40,046 nt of DNA from Halobacteriovoraceae bacterium (GTDB lineage Bacteria; Bdellovibrionota; Bacteriovoracia; Bacteriovoracales; Bacteriovoracaceae): the NCBI GenBank assembly GCA_002706205.1, contig PAKC01000007.1, positions 1 to 40,046 of the forward strand. The letters are read 5' to 3'. A model generated the notes under the pieces. That model was not told the origin of the DNA and made no database searches. It saw only the letters and a list, made by a program, of their open reading frames with translations. Below, piece after piece: positions 1-8,089 of this stretch. A program made the translations under genes and the position numbers. Numbering within the stretch: the first letter of the stretch is position 1; every line of letters starts with the position of its first letter.

Positions 1-114
1 TTTGGATACAAAACAAACAAGACTGGTTTAGGATTGGGTACATCCTTTGAATATTTAAAACTCTTAAACTTTAAATTCATCATTTCCTCACAGGTTATCA
101 TTTCTTATCTCTAA
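1..114 (+). CDS. 3' end of a probable sensor histidine kinase (partial)
   Basis: An open frame enters the window at base 1 and stops with TAA at 112-114, giving 37 residues. The segment KTGLGLGTSFEYLKLLNF resembles the G2 box of a HATPase_c domain (GLGLG, then a helix, then a beta strand ending in SS), which lies near the C-terminus of sensor histidine kinases. Only the tail is visible, so the sensor and the rest of the kinase cannot be judged. A terminator hairpin follows at 148-164, which fits a gene end. Chance similarity is possible in so short a piece. Confidence 0.35.
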   Translation, partial: FGYKTNKTGLGLGTSFEYLKLLNFKFIISSQVIISYL

Positions 115-147
115 GACTACCAAGTAAGGATTAAGGAAATGTAAAAA

Positions 148-164
148 GGGAGCTTATCGCTCCC
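148..164. terminator. Bidirectional intrinsic terminator
   Basis: GGGAGC (148-153), a five-base loop and GCTCCC (159-164) form a perfect six-bp stem, with a run of A before it and a T-rich stretch after it. It can terminate the rightward gene ending at 114 and the leftward symporter gene ending at 196. It is the only clear terminator seen between two convergent genes in this window. Confidence 0.75.
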
Positions 165-195
165 TAAATTTTACTAAAATAAGTATGAAAATATC

Positions 196-1533
196 TTAAT
201 TTTTCCTGCTCATCACAAAGTGTGGCTCATCAGCATCTGAAAGATGAGGCTCTCCAAGTTGACCTTCCTGATTTGCAACTAAAACACATACAGCTGCATC
301 TCCCGTCACATTAACAGTAGTCCTTAACATATCTAATATTCGATCAACCCCCAAGATTAAAGCAATACCTGCACTAGGTACACCAATCGCCTCTAAAACA
401 ATAAGCAGCATAATAATACCAGCACCAGGTATTGCAACTGTACCAACAGAGGCTAAAACTGCTGTAAAAATAATTGTCAGTTGATTTCCAAATGTTAAAT
501 CAATTCCTGTTGCTTGAGCAATAAAGACTGCCGCCACTGCTTGATAAAGAGCTGTACCATCCATATTTATTGTTGACCCTAAAGGCAAAACAAAAGAAGT
601 TACTTCTTCTTCAACACCTAGATTTTTTTCACATCTTTCCATTGTTACTGGTAACGTTGCTCCACTTGAACTTGTGGAAAAGGCCAATAATTGAGCTGGT
701 CCAATTCCTTTAAAAAACGTTTTTAACTTCATTGGGGTCAAAAACTTTATAATCAAAGGAAACGTGACTCCAGCATGTAATAACAAAGCCAGGACAACAA
801 CAAAACAGTAAAAGCCTAATGCCGATAAAAGCTCACCAATTTGGCCAATATCATCTCCAGCAACTGAAACAATAGTATTGGCCAACAAAGAGAAGACTCC
901 AAAAGGAGCTAATAACATCGCCATATCAACTACTTTTAAGACAACTTCATTGGCATTATCTAAAATACTCACAAGTTGGTCAGACTTTGAGTTCTCAATT
1001 TGAATTAAAGCAATTCCAAATAAAATGGCAACAATAACCACCTGAAGCATATTTCTATTATTACCAGCTGATTCAACAATATTTTCAGGAACCATTTCTA
1101 CAATGGGCTGCAAAGGTCCTCTTTCTTTTGCCTTTTTTGCATTTGATTCTTTGTCGGCCACTTTGGCCTGATAACTTTTTTGAAGCTTATCTGTAAGCTC
1201 TTTTGGAATACTTTTCCCTGGCTGTAATATATTTACAGATAACAGCCCAATCGTTACAGCAATTGCAGTGGTACATAAGTATATAAGAATCGTTTTTCCA
1301 CCCATTCGCGATAGTTTCTTAATATCTGATAATGAAGCGACACCTACAATGAGAGATGTTAAGACTAAAGGAACAGCAATAAGCTTGAGCATATTAATAA
1401 AGATTTTTCCCCAAGGACTGATCCAATCGATCGTAAACTGCTGCCACCCCATAACTGATGCTAAAATCCCCCAGCCTAAACCAAGAATCATACCGATAAT
1501 AATTTTCCAATGCAGTTTTTGATACCACTTCAT
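196..1533 (-). CDS. Dicarboxylate/amino acid:cation symporter (SDF/DAACS family)
   Basis: An inner-membrane secondary transporter expected to take up acidic amino acids or C4-dicarboxylates with Na+ or H+. The 445-residue length is normal for the family. Visible hallmarks are the serine-rich re-entrant loop (STSSSGATLPVTM), followed by the second hairpin and TM7 motif GSTINMDGTALYQ, and a late TM8 stretch around VDRILDMLRTTVNVTGDA, which contains the substrate-binding Asp, Arg and Asn region. Multiple hydrophobic helices run from residue 10 onward. A hydrophilic insert rich in Lys and Glu lies near residues 105-140. The gene stands alone: its 3' end faces the terminator at 148-164, and the aminotransferase gene is divergent. 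Family assignment is secure; substrate and coupling ion are not. Na+ coupling would suit the nqr genes further along. Confidence 0.93.
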   Translation of the reverse strand: MKWYQKLHWKIIIGMILGLGWGILASVMGWQQFTIDWISPWGKIFINMLKLIAVPLVLTSLIVGVASLSDIKKLSRMGGKTILIYLCTTAIAVTIGLLSVNILQPGKSIPKELTDKLQKSYQAKVADKESNAKKAKERGPLQPIVEMVPENIVESAGNNRNMLQVVIVAILFGIALIQIENSKSDQLVSILDNANEVVLKVVDMAMLLAPFGVFSLLANTIVSVAGDDIGQIGELLSALGFYCFVVVLALLLHAGVTFPLIIKFLTPMKLKTFFKGIGPAQLLAFSTSSSGATLPVTMERCEKNLGVEEEVTSFVLPLGSTINMDGTALYQAVAAVFIAQATGIDLTFGNQLTIIFTAVLASVGTVAIPGAGIIMLLIVLEAIGVPSAGIALILGVDRILDMLRTTVNVTGDAAVCVLVANQEGQLGEPHLSDADEPHFVMSRKN

Positions 1534-1661
1534 ATTTTAACCTCACAAAAATTAATCTATATTTAAGTTTAAAAAATCTGTGCATATACTTCAAGAAATC
1601 ATTGTAATTATTTTTCATATTTAGATAAAATAAGACAAAATTCAAAATAAGGAAGTTTCCA

Positions 1662-2948
1662 ATGCCTGAAATTCAAATTAATAAAAATGTACTCAACGTA
1701 AAAGAAAGTGCAACTTTGGCGATCAACCAAAAAGCAAAATACCTTAAATCAAAAGGCAAGGACATCTACCACTGGGGCTTTGGACAATCTCCTTTTCCAA
1801 TACCGCAAGCGATTCAAGAAGAATTAAAAAACAGGGTTTCCCATAAAGAATATCTTCCCACACTTGGGCTAGAAGAATTAAGAAAGACAGTAGCCGACTA
1901 TTACTCTCAGGAATTTTCTTTCCCTGTAAACCCAGAAAATATTTTCATTGGACCAGGAAGTAAGGAACTCATTTTTCAACTCCTTTACCTTTTAGAGGGA
2001 AAAGTCATCATTCCTGCTCCAAGTTGGGTCAGTTATGGCCCCCAAATTGACCTAAAAGGTGATGTTGGTAGCATTCTTTTAACTCAAAGAAAAAATGATT
2101 ATAAAGTTCAACCTCAAGAATTAGATGATCACTGTAAGAAACTTAAGTCAGTACAAAAAATCCTCATTTTAAACTCGCCTTCAAATCCGACAGGGCAAGT
2201 TTATTCTGATGATGAACTCGCAGAGTTGGCGATTGTCCTAAGAAAGCATAAAGTCCTAGTTATCTCCGATGAAATCTACGGCCAAATTAACTTTGAACAT
2301 CAACGCTCAACAAGTCTGTCTCGCTTTTATCCTGAAAGAACAATTGTCACAGGAGGTCTTTCTAAAGCTCATTCTGCTGGGGGCTATAGATTAGGCTACA
2401 TGATCATTCCCCATCAAATCTCAGAGATCATTTCTCCACTTAAGGCGATGATTAGCGAAACATTTAGCGCTGTCGCAGCCCCTATCCAATATGCAGCGAT
2501 CAAAGCCTGGGATAAAAGTCCTGAGGTTATTCAAGAAGTAAAAATTTATACAAAAATTCATAAAGCATGCGGGCATTATTTTTATGAAAGACTTAAAGCA
2601 ATGAATATTGACTCTCCAAAACCTCAAGGTGCTTTTTATCTTTTTATTTCCTTCGATTACTATAAAAAAGAACTATCTAAACTAGGAATAAAAACAAGCC
2701 TAGACCTTTGTAATTATCTTCTAGAAAATTACCAAATTGCTGTTCTTCCTGGAGAGGATTTTTATTACCCAAAAGAATCTTTAACAGCAAGAGCTGCTTT
2801 TGTAGACTATGATGGAGCTAAGGTTTTAGAGGCGGCTAAAAAATCCAAACAAATAGATAAATACTTTGTTGAAGAAAATTGCCTTCAAATAAAGAATGGA
2901 TTAGATCAGCTTGAAAAATTTCTTCATTCACTAAGTTCAACGAAATAA
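1662..2948 (+). CDS. Class I/II pyridoxal-phosphate aminotransferase
   Basis: A fold-type I PLP enzyme that transfers an amino group between an amino acid and a 2-oxo acid. Motifs are in order: NSPSNPTG at about residues 171-178, SDEIYG at 202-207, the PLP lysine K235 in GGLSKAHSAGGYRLGYM, and R243 just after it. The C-terminal domain carries the usual PQGAFYLF stretch. At 428 residues it is slightly longer than typical AspC-like enzymes; the tail after residue 395 is an extra charged helix. The start has a good ribosome site (AAGGAA) eight bases upstream. The 3' end overlaps the convergent lipoprotein gene by 25 bp. Substrate cannot be read from the sequence; aspartate/aromatic-type or methionine-type are both possible. 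Confidence 0.9.
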   Translation: MPEIQINKNVLNVKESATLAINQKAKYLKSKGKDIYHWGFGQSPFPIPQAIQEELKNRVSHKEYLPTLGLEELRKTVADYYSQEFSFPVNPENIFIGPGSKELIFQLLYLLEGKVIIPAPSWVSYGPQIDLKGDVGSILLTQRKNDYKVQPQELDDHCKKLKSVQKILILNSPSNPTGQVYSDDELAELAIVLRKHKVLVISDEIYGQINFEHQRSTSLSRFYPERTIVTGGLSKAHSAGGYRLGYMIIPHQISEIISPLKAMISETFSAVAAPIQYAAIKAWDKSPEVIQEVKIYTKIHKACGHYFYERLKAMNIDSPKPQGAFYLFISFDYYKKELSKLGIKTSLDLCNYLLENYQIAVLPGEDFYYPKESLTARAAFVDYDGAKVLEAAKKSKQIDKYFVEENCLQIKNGLDQLEKFLHSLSSTK

Positions 2949-3538
2949 CCGTTTTGATGAGCTTCGGTAATTGTATATTGTGTAAGATCATTAATGATCC
3001 CATCACGTGCATCTGAAGCTGTGGCAAAAGGCATAGCAAATAGCATAAAAAATTGATGCCAAGTAACAATAGACTCCATTTTCTCTACCATACCTAATAA
3101 CTGTTTTTTCTTATCTATAAACTTTGTATTAAAAACAAAAGTTCTTTGAGTTTTCCTAGGAATGAGATAAAGAGTAAAAGCCGTTAAAAATGTCATTGCA
3201 GTATTGCTCTGAAATCTTTCCGTTACCGAAATTTCTACAGTAATATCTTTGCTTGGACTATCCTCATCGACCAAGTTAAAAAGTTTTGATTCTCCATAGA
3301 GAGTTTTCATTTGATCTAATAGTTTTTTCTCTTCTTCCCTATTCGGTTCTTTTTCAACCTTTTTCCCATTTTCATAAATATCATACCGAGTTAATGACAG
3401 ACTTATATTTGGACGACCAGATAACTCTTTAATCTCATCTGGAATTGCAGTATACTCTGAAAAATTCTCAGATCTCCACGATGCACACGAGAACAATAAA
3501 AAATAAACAGATATCAAAGTAAAGAATTTCTTTTTCAT
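2924..3538 (-). CDS. Hypothetical lipoprotein
   Basis: The N-terminus is a lipoprotein signal (MKKKFFTLISVYFLLFSC) with Cys18 as the lipidated residue, so the product should be anchored to a membrane on the periplasmic side. The mature part of about 186 residues has a charged region followed by segments predicted to alternate strands (ITVEISVTERF, FVFNTKFIDKK). A hydrophobic stretch near residues 115-128 (MTFLTAFTLYLIPR) and another near 158-172 are too short or weak to call membrane helices. I do not recognise the family. It is transcribed toward the aminotransferase gene and overlaps its end by 25 bp. No partner gene is obvious. Confidence 0.8.
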   Translation of the reverse strand: MKKKFFTLISVYFLLFSCASWRSENFSEYTAIPDEIKELSGRPNISLSLTRYDIYENGKKVEKEPNREEEKKLLDQMKTLYGESKLFNLVDEDSPSKDITVEISVTERFQSNTAMTFLTAFTLYLIPRKTQRTFVFNTKFIDKKKQLLGMVEKMESIVTWHQFFMLFAMPFATASDARDGIINDLTQYTITEAHQNGYFVELSE

Positions 3539-3598
3539 GCTAGAAATTTACCACTCAGTTTGATAAATGTCATATAAAACTCAACATAGAGAAAAATA

Positions 3599-4396
3599 AT
3601 GAATAAAGACTTCTCAAAAGAAAAGCTTCACTCTTTTTCTGAAAACAAAATTATTAAGATTCTCTATGATTTAGCCGGCTTTATTGAAAAAAATCAATTC
3701 GATTTTCAATCAAAGCCTTTATTCAAGCTCAAAAAATACCATGATTACCTCAATGACTTTAATAGTGACCGTATTCAAAAACTAAACAAAGAGTTCTTTA
3801 AAGTAAAATCAATGGGTTATCAATATCAGATTTATCTAATGCATCTCGAAAGGGCTTTAGGACAAACCAAAAAAGATTACCAGTTTTTAATAAAAACAGA
3901 AGATAACCAAAAGCCTTTAGAGAGACAAACCAAAAATATTATCTGCATTCTTGACTCTGTACGCTCTGCACATAATATTGGAGCCATTTTTAGAAATGCC
4001 GAATGCTTTCAAATAAATAAAATTATTCTCACTGGCCTCAGTGCTACGCCAGACTCAGTGCATGTCAGCAAAACAGCGATGGGTGGTGATCTATTAATTA
4101 ACTGGGAATATCAAGATCATATTATCGACTCCATTAAAGAATTAAAATCAAATGGATACACGGTTTATGGTATTGAAACAGCTAAAAATGCCACTTATTT
4201 AGAAGATTTAATCTCCACTCCTGAAAAAATTGCCCTCGTTTTTGGACATGAGCAGTTTGGGATTTCTTATGAAGTCCTACAAGAATGTGACCAATTAATT
4301 TCTATTCATTTAGTTGGCAGAAAAAACTCTTTAAATGTTGCTGTCGCTTGTGGGATTGTCTTCCACCAAGTAACCTATAGCGGAGTCCAAAGATAA
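3599..4396 (+). CDS. SPOUT (TrmH/SpoU-family) RNA 2'-O-methyltransferase
   Basis: A knotted SPOUT methyltransferase expected to methylate a ribose 2'-OH in tRNA or rRNA using S-adenosylmethionine. The three family motifs lie in the C-terminal half: motif 1 ILDSVRSAHNIGAIFRNAEC with the conserved Asn and Arg, motif 2 ALVFGHEQFGIS, and motif 3 VGRKNSLNVAVACGI. The first 110 residues or so are a charged, mostly helical domain unlike the common L30e-like RNA-binding domain of RlmB. The gene is the first of a tight rightward group: nine bases separate it from the VOC gene, and that gene overlaps the next one. The RNA target cannot be told from sequence. Confidence 0.88.
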   Translation: MNKDFSKEKLHSFSENKIIKILYDLAGFIEKNQFDFQSKPLFKLKKYHDYLNDFNSDRIQKLNKEFFKVKSMGYQYQIYLMHLERALGQTKKDYQFLIKTEDNQKPLERQTKNIICILDSVRSAHNIGAIFRNAECFQINKIILTGLSATPDSVHVSKTAMGGDLLINWEYQDHIIDSIKELKSNGYTVYGIETAKNATYLEDLISTPEKIALVFGHEQFGISYEVLQECDQLISIHLVGRKNSLNVAVACGIVFHQVTYSGVQR

Positions 4397-4405
4397 GGAG
4401 GACAG

Positions 4406-4759
4406 ATGTCTATAATACAAGAATTATCCTTTGGTGAGTTTAGTTTAAGTCTAGGTGTAACAGACCTACAACGCTCATTAGTCTTCTATGAAACCTTAGG
4501 TTTTGAAGTCATTAAAGAAAATAAAGATCAAGGTTGGTTAATCTTAAAACGTAAAGAGCTAAAGTTGGGCTTATTTAACTTTTTTAAGACTGGTCCCTCT
4601 GGTATGACATTTCATACAGACAATGTTGATTTTATTTATCAAAATCTTAAAAACTCAGGACTTAATTTTAAAGAAACTCCAGAGGAAGATAACAAAGAAC
4701 ACCTTACAATTCTTGACCCAGATGGGAACTGGGTTCTTTTTGATAAACTACAAAAATGA
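4406..4759 (+). CDS. VOC (glyoxalase/bleomycin-resistance) superfamily protein
   Basis: A small vicinal-oxygen-chelate protein of 117 residues, the size of a single two-module VOC unit. The first module starts with SLSLGVTDLQRSLVFYETLG, a classic beta-alpha-beta entry, and the last strand has the usual LDPDGNWVLF ending. The metal ligands are not fully clear: a His near residue 71 (FHTDNVDF) and the preceding strands could supply some. Members act as isomerases, dioxygenases or antibiotic-binding proteins, so no reaction can be assigned. A strong ribosome site (AAGGAGG) precedes the ATG. Its stop overlaps the next start as ATGA, suggesting translational coupling. Confidence 0.85.
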   Translation: MSIIQELSFGEFSLSLGVTDLQRSLVFYETLGFEVIKENKDQGWLILKRKELKLGLFNFFKTGPSGMTFHTDNVDFIYQNLKNSGLNFKETPEEDNKEHLTILDPDGNWVLFDKLQK

Positions 4760-5667
4760 GATATCATCTTCTCTTTTTCCTTTTACTTACTTTGCTTTCC
4801 GAGTTGTCTTGGGGACAAAAGAGCTTAACAATTTTAGAACGCTACCAGTTACAAATTGATGAAATTTCTGGAATGTGCTGGATAAATAATGAGGAAAAAA
4901 AGAACCTCATTTTAGTAAGCGATAAAGACAATATCCTCTATTTTGTTAACTGGGAGGATAGAAAGCACACCACCCAAATCAAAAAACTTTCGATTGAGGA
5001 TTTTCAATCAATCCCTCATAATCTCGAAATGGGCCAATGGGAAAGTCTTTATTGCCATAAACACTTAATCTATCTTGTGCAAGAATCGACGGCAAAAATT
5101 TTGATTTTAAATTTAAAGACCTATTCCTTTGTTAAGCTCTTGGACTTAAAAATGAATCCAGAACTTCAGGATAATATTCAGTGGGGAGTTCATCTAAACT
5201 CTCAAGCAGAAGGCTTTCTTCCTCTCAACACAGGAAACTTTATTATTGCAAAAGAAAAAAAACCGGCAATGTTAATAGAATTTTCAAATAATACGAATCA
5301 TATCTTTGGTCTTACTGAAGATTTTCTTCTTCGCCCCAATGAGAACTTTATATCTAAATATCAAACCTTTTTTCCTGTAAAACACTGGAAGATTCCTCTT
5401 GATACTCATTTTGATATTAGTGAAATCTTTTATGAAAAGAGTTCTTTATACCTTTTAAGTGATAAAGCGAATCAAATACTACAACTCTCCTCCTCACTTC
5501 TGACTAGTGAGGAGGAGATTGAAATCATTAAAAGACATTATCTTCCCAAAGAAATTAAAAAAGCAGAAGCAATTCTCTTTGATCAAGACGGTAATATTCT
5601 CATTGGGGTTGATGAAAAAGGGTTGCAAGACTTTAATCTTTTTTTACTTAAAAGACCAAGTTTCTAA
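4756..5667 (+). CDS. Exported beta-propeller-like protein (SdiA-regulated/phytase-esterase-like, tentative)
   Basis: A signal peptide covers about residues 1-20 (MRYHLLFFLLLTLLSELSWG), so the protein is secreted or periplasmic. The mature part has repeated short strands with ISGMCW, LILVSDKDN, IYLVQES, QAEGFLPL and GNFIIAKE. This pattern resembles the SdiA-regulated and esterase-like phytase propeller families, but the match is by eye and weak. It starts inside the VOC stop codon (ATGA) and its own TAA overlaps the stop of the convergent gene by four bases. The coding sequence contains a perfect 11-bp inverted repeat at 5487-5517. I assign no enzymatic activity. Confidence 0.75.
   Translation: MRYHLLFFLLLTLLSELSWGQKSLTILERYQLQIDEISGMCWINNEEKKNLILVSDKDNILYFVNWEDRKHTTQIKKLSIEDFQSIPHNLEMGQWESLYCHKHLIYLVQESTAKILILNLKTYSFVKLLDLKMNPELQDNIQWGVHLNSQAEGFLPLNTGNFIIAKEKKPAMLIEFSNNTNHIFGLTEDFLLRPNENFISKYQTFFPVKHWKIPLDTHFDISEIFYEKSSLYLLSDKANQILQLSSSLLTSEEEIEIIKRHYLPKEIKKAEAILFDQDGNILIGVDEKGLQDFNLFLLKRPSF
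5487..5517. repeat. Perfect 11-bp inverted repeat inside a coding sequence
   Basis: CTCCTCCTCAC (5487-5497) and GTGAGGAGGAG (5507-5517) are exact reverse complements with a nine-base loop. It lies within the gene at 4756-5667, in the part that encodes LSSSLLTSEEEIE. No T-run follows, so it does not look like an intrinsic terminator. The mRNA arm GGAGGAG also resembles a Shine-Dalgarno sequence that the hairpin would hide. Confidence 0.7.
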
Positions 5668-6278
5668 ACATCTGATCGGTCAGAGCAACTATAGATAATT
5701 CGATAAGAATTCCCTCCATGCTCAGTAATCTTTTCCTCAATAATAAGCTTTTTCTGATCTTTTGTTGGAAACAAGTTGTACTCCAACTTCTGCGTTAACT
5801 TCTCACCAATATTATAGCTTGTTTCTATGCTAGCTTTAAGAACATCTTGAGTTCGAACTCCCTGCCAAAAAAGATACCTATCTTCACCACGATTAGCATC
5901 AAAATGAGAATAAATGGCGTGATTAAATTCCATCGTAGCTTTCTCACAACTTATCGACACTTTTTCTACTTGAGTATGACCGGAACTCCCTAACGGTAGT
6001 TCATTTGTCACAGTACCACCTAACTTACCCGAAATGCTTAATTTATCATAAAAACTTCCCAACTCAATCTGAGCTGTCTTTTTTTGGAGTTTCACTGTAA
6101 TATCACTTTGAAAAACATATCCAGCACCATTTTGATAGCGTTCAGTACTTGTTTGCCCGACCTCATCATAATTGATTGCTTTTTGACAAAAAAAGTACTT
6201 ATCTTGTTTAAATTTTGGACATTGAGCATTGGCCATAAAAATCGTTGCCAGAGAAAGCATAAAAACAGTTATCTTCAA
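5664..6278 (-). CDS. Secreted hypothetical protein
   Basis: Starts with TTG; a strong AAGGAG lies seven bases upstream, which decides this start. The signal peptide is about residues 1-18 (cleavage likely after ANA), leaving a mature protein of about 186 residues with several Cys (C20, C28 or so, C111, C198), which could form disulfides. The pattern of alternating strands (DITVKLQKKTAQIELG, VEKVSISCEKATMEF) suggests a beta-rich fold. I do not recognise the family. Its stop shares CTAA with the stop of the convergent gene. Thirty-nine bases upstream of the start lies a 12-bp sequence that also occurs 41 bases upstream of the GNAT gene at 9413. Confidence 0.78.
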   Translation of the reverse strand: MKITVFMLSLATIFMANAQCPKFKQDKYFFCQKAINYDEVGQTSTERYQNGAGYVFQSDITVKLQKKTAQIELGSFYDKLSISGKLGGTVTNELPLGSSGHTQVEKVSISCEKATMEFNHAIYSHFDANRGEDRYLFWQGVRTQDVLKASIETSYNIGEKLTQKLEYNLFPTKDQKKLIIEEKITEHGGNSYRIIYSCSDRSDV

Positions 6279-6316
6279 AGTAAACTCCTTGATTTTTTGT
6301 ATGAGACATTCACAAC

Positions 6317-6328
6317 ATACATAAGTGT
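6317..6328 (-). promoter_or_regulatory. 12-bp motif shared with the 9413 promoter region (copy 1)
   Basis: Read on the minus strand the sequence is ACACTTATGTAT, 39 bases before the TTG start of the secreted protein gene. The identical 12-mer occurs at 9454-9465, 41 bases before the GNAT start, in the same orientation. The inner TATGTAT could be a -10 element, or the whole could be a protein-binding site. A 12-bp match alone is not rare in AT-rich DNA; the equal position is what supports it. Confidence 0.35.
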
Positions 6329-6451
6329 ATTTAGTATATTCAGAATAATTTTTAATATCTATTATAATGAATTTTTTACAAGGCTTAAGCTATGAATGTT
6401 TATAAGGAAACATATAATTTTTCGATAAATTTAACTATAGTTAGAAAAAAG

Positions 6452-6480
6452 TTGATCATCTCTTACTTGCCAGATAAAAT
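6452..6480 (+). promoter_or_regulatory. Sigma70-type promoter of the XRE regulator
   Basis: TTGATC at 6452-6457 and TAAAAT at 6475-6480 are separated by 17 bases, a good match to -35 and -10 consensus. Transcription would begin near 6487, about 20 bases before the GTG start at 6508. Confidence 0.5.
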
Positions 6481-6507
6481 CCCGACTAGATTAATAAAGG
6501 TAAAATT

Positions 6508-7284
6508 GTGGAAAAAGAATATAATTTCTCAGTCGGAGAGATTTTTCAGGCCATTCGAAAGATAAAAAAATTAACCCAGGTTGATTTATCACGTTCACTC
6601 GGAGTGGTTCAATCGACAATATCAAAAATTGAAAGTGATGTATTTGAAGACGTTCCTTTTCAAGTCGTCTCTAATGTCTCTAAAACTTACAAGATTCCGA
6701 TTCATTATTTTCAAATAGGTCACCTCCCAATTGCTAAAAAGTATCTATCAAAAAAAGTCATTCCTGAGAAATATGTGGCAGATGGTGTTTTTGATGCGAA
6801 AGCTGTTTTTATTATACTTTCAACCCTCGCTGAAAAAGATAAGGAAATCTATAAAAAGATAAAGATCCCCTATGTTTTACTCTCTTTATCCAGAGTAAAA
6901 TATAACTACAGATTTATAGAAGAAGTCTACAGCATTGCAAAAAACAGCTTTATAGATATAACTGACCGCTATTACAGAGATAGTGCAAGAATGAACAAGG
7001 TCGAAGAAATTAAGCACTATATTCAAGAAATGAATAAAATTACTTTAATTGATGTACAACAATTAAGTCAAAGTAAGAACAATAACCTATCTCTAACAGT
7101 ATTTTTTGACTCCCCAACAAGGGAGCTTAATCCTATATACGCCAAATTTCTTGAACTTGAACTCAAAGTCTTATTTGGTGGAATGTTTAAAGTCAACACA
7201 GTTGAAATTGATGGTTATATTGAAAAATCATTACAAGATTCAAAGAAAAGCTCTTTAAAAAAGAAACTAAAAGATTGTCATTAA
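6508..7284 (+). CDS. XRE-family transcriptional regulator with a novel C-terminal domain
   Basis: A DNA-binding regulator. The N-terminal helix-turn-helix of the Cro/C1 type spans about residues 8-70 (IRKIKKLTQVDLSRSLGVVQ, then STISKIES). The remaining 190 residues are not recognised; the end is lysine-rich. The GTG start has an AAGG ribosome site eight bases upstream and a good promoter just before it. The stop overlaps the stop of the convergent 7281 gene within TTAA. It lies between the secreted protein gene (divergent) and the acyltransferase/oxidase pair, and the promoter regions of those two minus-strand units share a 12-bp motif, so it could control them. That link is inference. Unlike small phage repressors, the long C-terminal part suggests ligand sensing or oligomerisation. 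Confidence 0.85.
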   Translation: MEKEYNFSVGEIFQAIRKIKKLTQVDLSRSLGVVQSTISKIESDVFEDVPFQVVSNVSKTYKIPIHYFQIGHLPIAKKYLSKKVIPEKYVADGVFDAKAVFIILSTLAEKDKEIYKKIKIPYVLLSLSRVKYNYRFIEEVYSIAKNSFIDITDRYYRDSARMNKVEEIKHYIQEMNKITLIDVQQLSQSKNNNLSLTVFFDSPTRELNPIYAKFLELELKVLFGGMFKVNTVEIDGYIEKSLQDSKKSSLKKKLKDCH

Positions 7285-7967
7285 TTAATTAATCGCAATT
7301 TCCCCTTTAGCTCTTTTACTGAAATAATAGTTAAATATCCTACTGGAACATCGACAATATCATCAAAAACACAAGCGAGTTTTACCATTTGATACTTAAA
7401 CTTTCTCTTGGTTTTAATCTCTGTAAGGATATGATGAGAGATTTTTGGTACTAAATACTTTATTTCATAATCTAAAACCATATCTATCGTTTTAAACATA
7501 ATATCGTCGTTAGAAATTGATCTATGAAACAATTCATCCCATGGTGAAAAAGTAAGCTCAGATAAGGTATACCCACTCATTGAAAAAAAATTTGCCGACC
7601 GAAACAATTGCTGATGCTTAGTCGAATAAACCTCAACAAGATACTCATCTGTCAAACCATCAAAAACTCTTTGATCAACCCTTAAACCCCACTTATTTAA
7701 GAACTTTTTTAAATGTCTTTTATTAACGCTAGATATCGACTCACCCTTGGACGGTAAAGAGGCAATGATTTCATTATAGCTTTCAAAGCTTATACATATC
7801 TGTCTCAAAGTCTCTAAGTCAACGTTTTGTATTCGATCAAAAATGGTTTTATCATCAAAAGAACTTCCCTTCTTCGTATGATGGCCATATAAACCAATGA
7901 GAAAGGCCGTTCTTTGAAAAACTTCATTTACTCTGCTAAGATTCTTCACGACATATTCATATTCCAA
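7281..7967 (-). CDS. Hypothetical protein, possibly with a PAS-like C-terminal half
   Basis: A soluble protein of about 228 residues with no signal peptide or membrane segment. The first 110 residues are charged and helical. The second half has SANFFSMSGYTLSELTFSPW, reminiscent of the PAS pattern in which a helix-turn with GY..EL is followed by a Trp, and it ends in strands (VPVGYLTIISV). This similarity is weak and judged by eye. The start is a TTG with no clear ribosome site; a start a few codons inside is possible. It converges on the XRE gene, their stops sharing TTAA. It is separated by 122 bp from the oxidase gene upstream, in which I see no clear terminator. Function unknown. Confidence 0.65.
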   Translation of the reverse strand: MEYEYVVKNLSRVNEVFQRTAFLIGLYGHHTKKGSSFDDKTIFDRIQNVDLETLRQICISFESYNEIIASLPSKGESISSVNKRHLKKFLNKWGLRVDQRVFDGLTDEYLVEVYSTKHQQLFRSANFFSMSGYTLSELTFSPWDELFHRSISNDDIMFKTIDMVLDYEIKYLVPKISHHILTEIKTKRKFKYQMVKLACVFDDIVDVPVGYLTIISVKELKGKLRLIN

Positions 7968-8089
7968 GAATAAGAGAATTGCAAATCATAAAAAAAGTAA
8001 CCTTCAAACGGCCCTAATCATCCCAAAAATTTTATCTACCAATCCCACAAGAGAAAGCTCAAACTTACAACCAGAAGCTATTTAAGTAA

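Noticed and set aside
6084-6395. 103-residue plus-strand open frame
   Set aside because: Antisense to the secreted protein gene, which has a signal peptide and a strong ribosome site.
6392-6560. Short open frame before the XRE gene (MNVYKETYNF...)
   Set aside because: No ribosome site; it crosses the promoter and start of the XRE gene in another frame and looks accidental.
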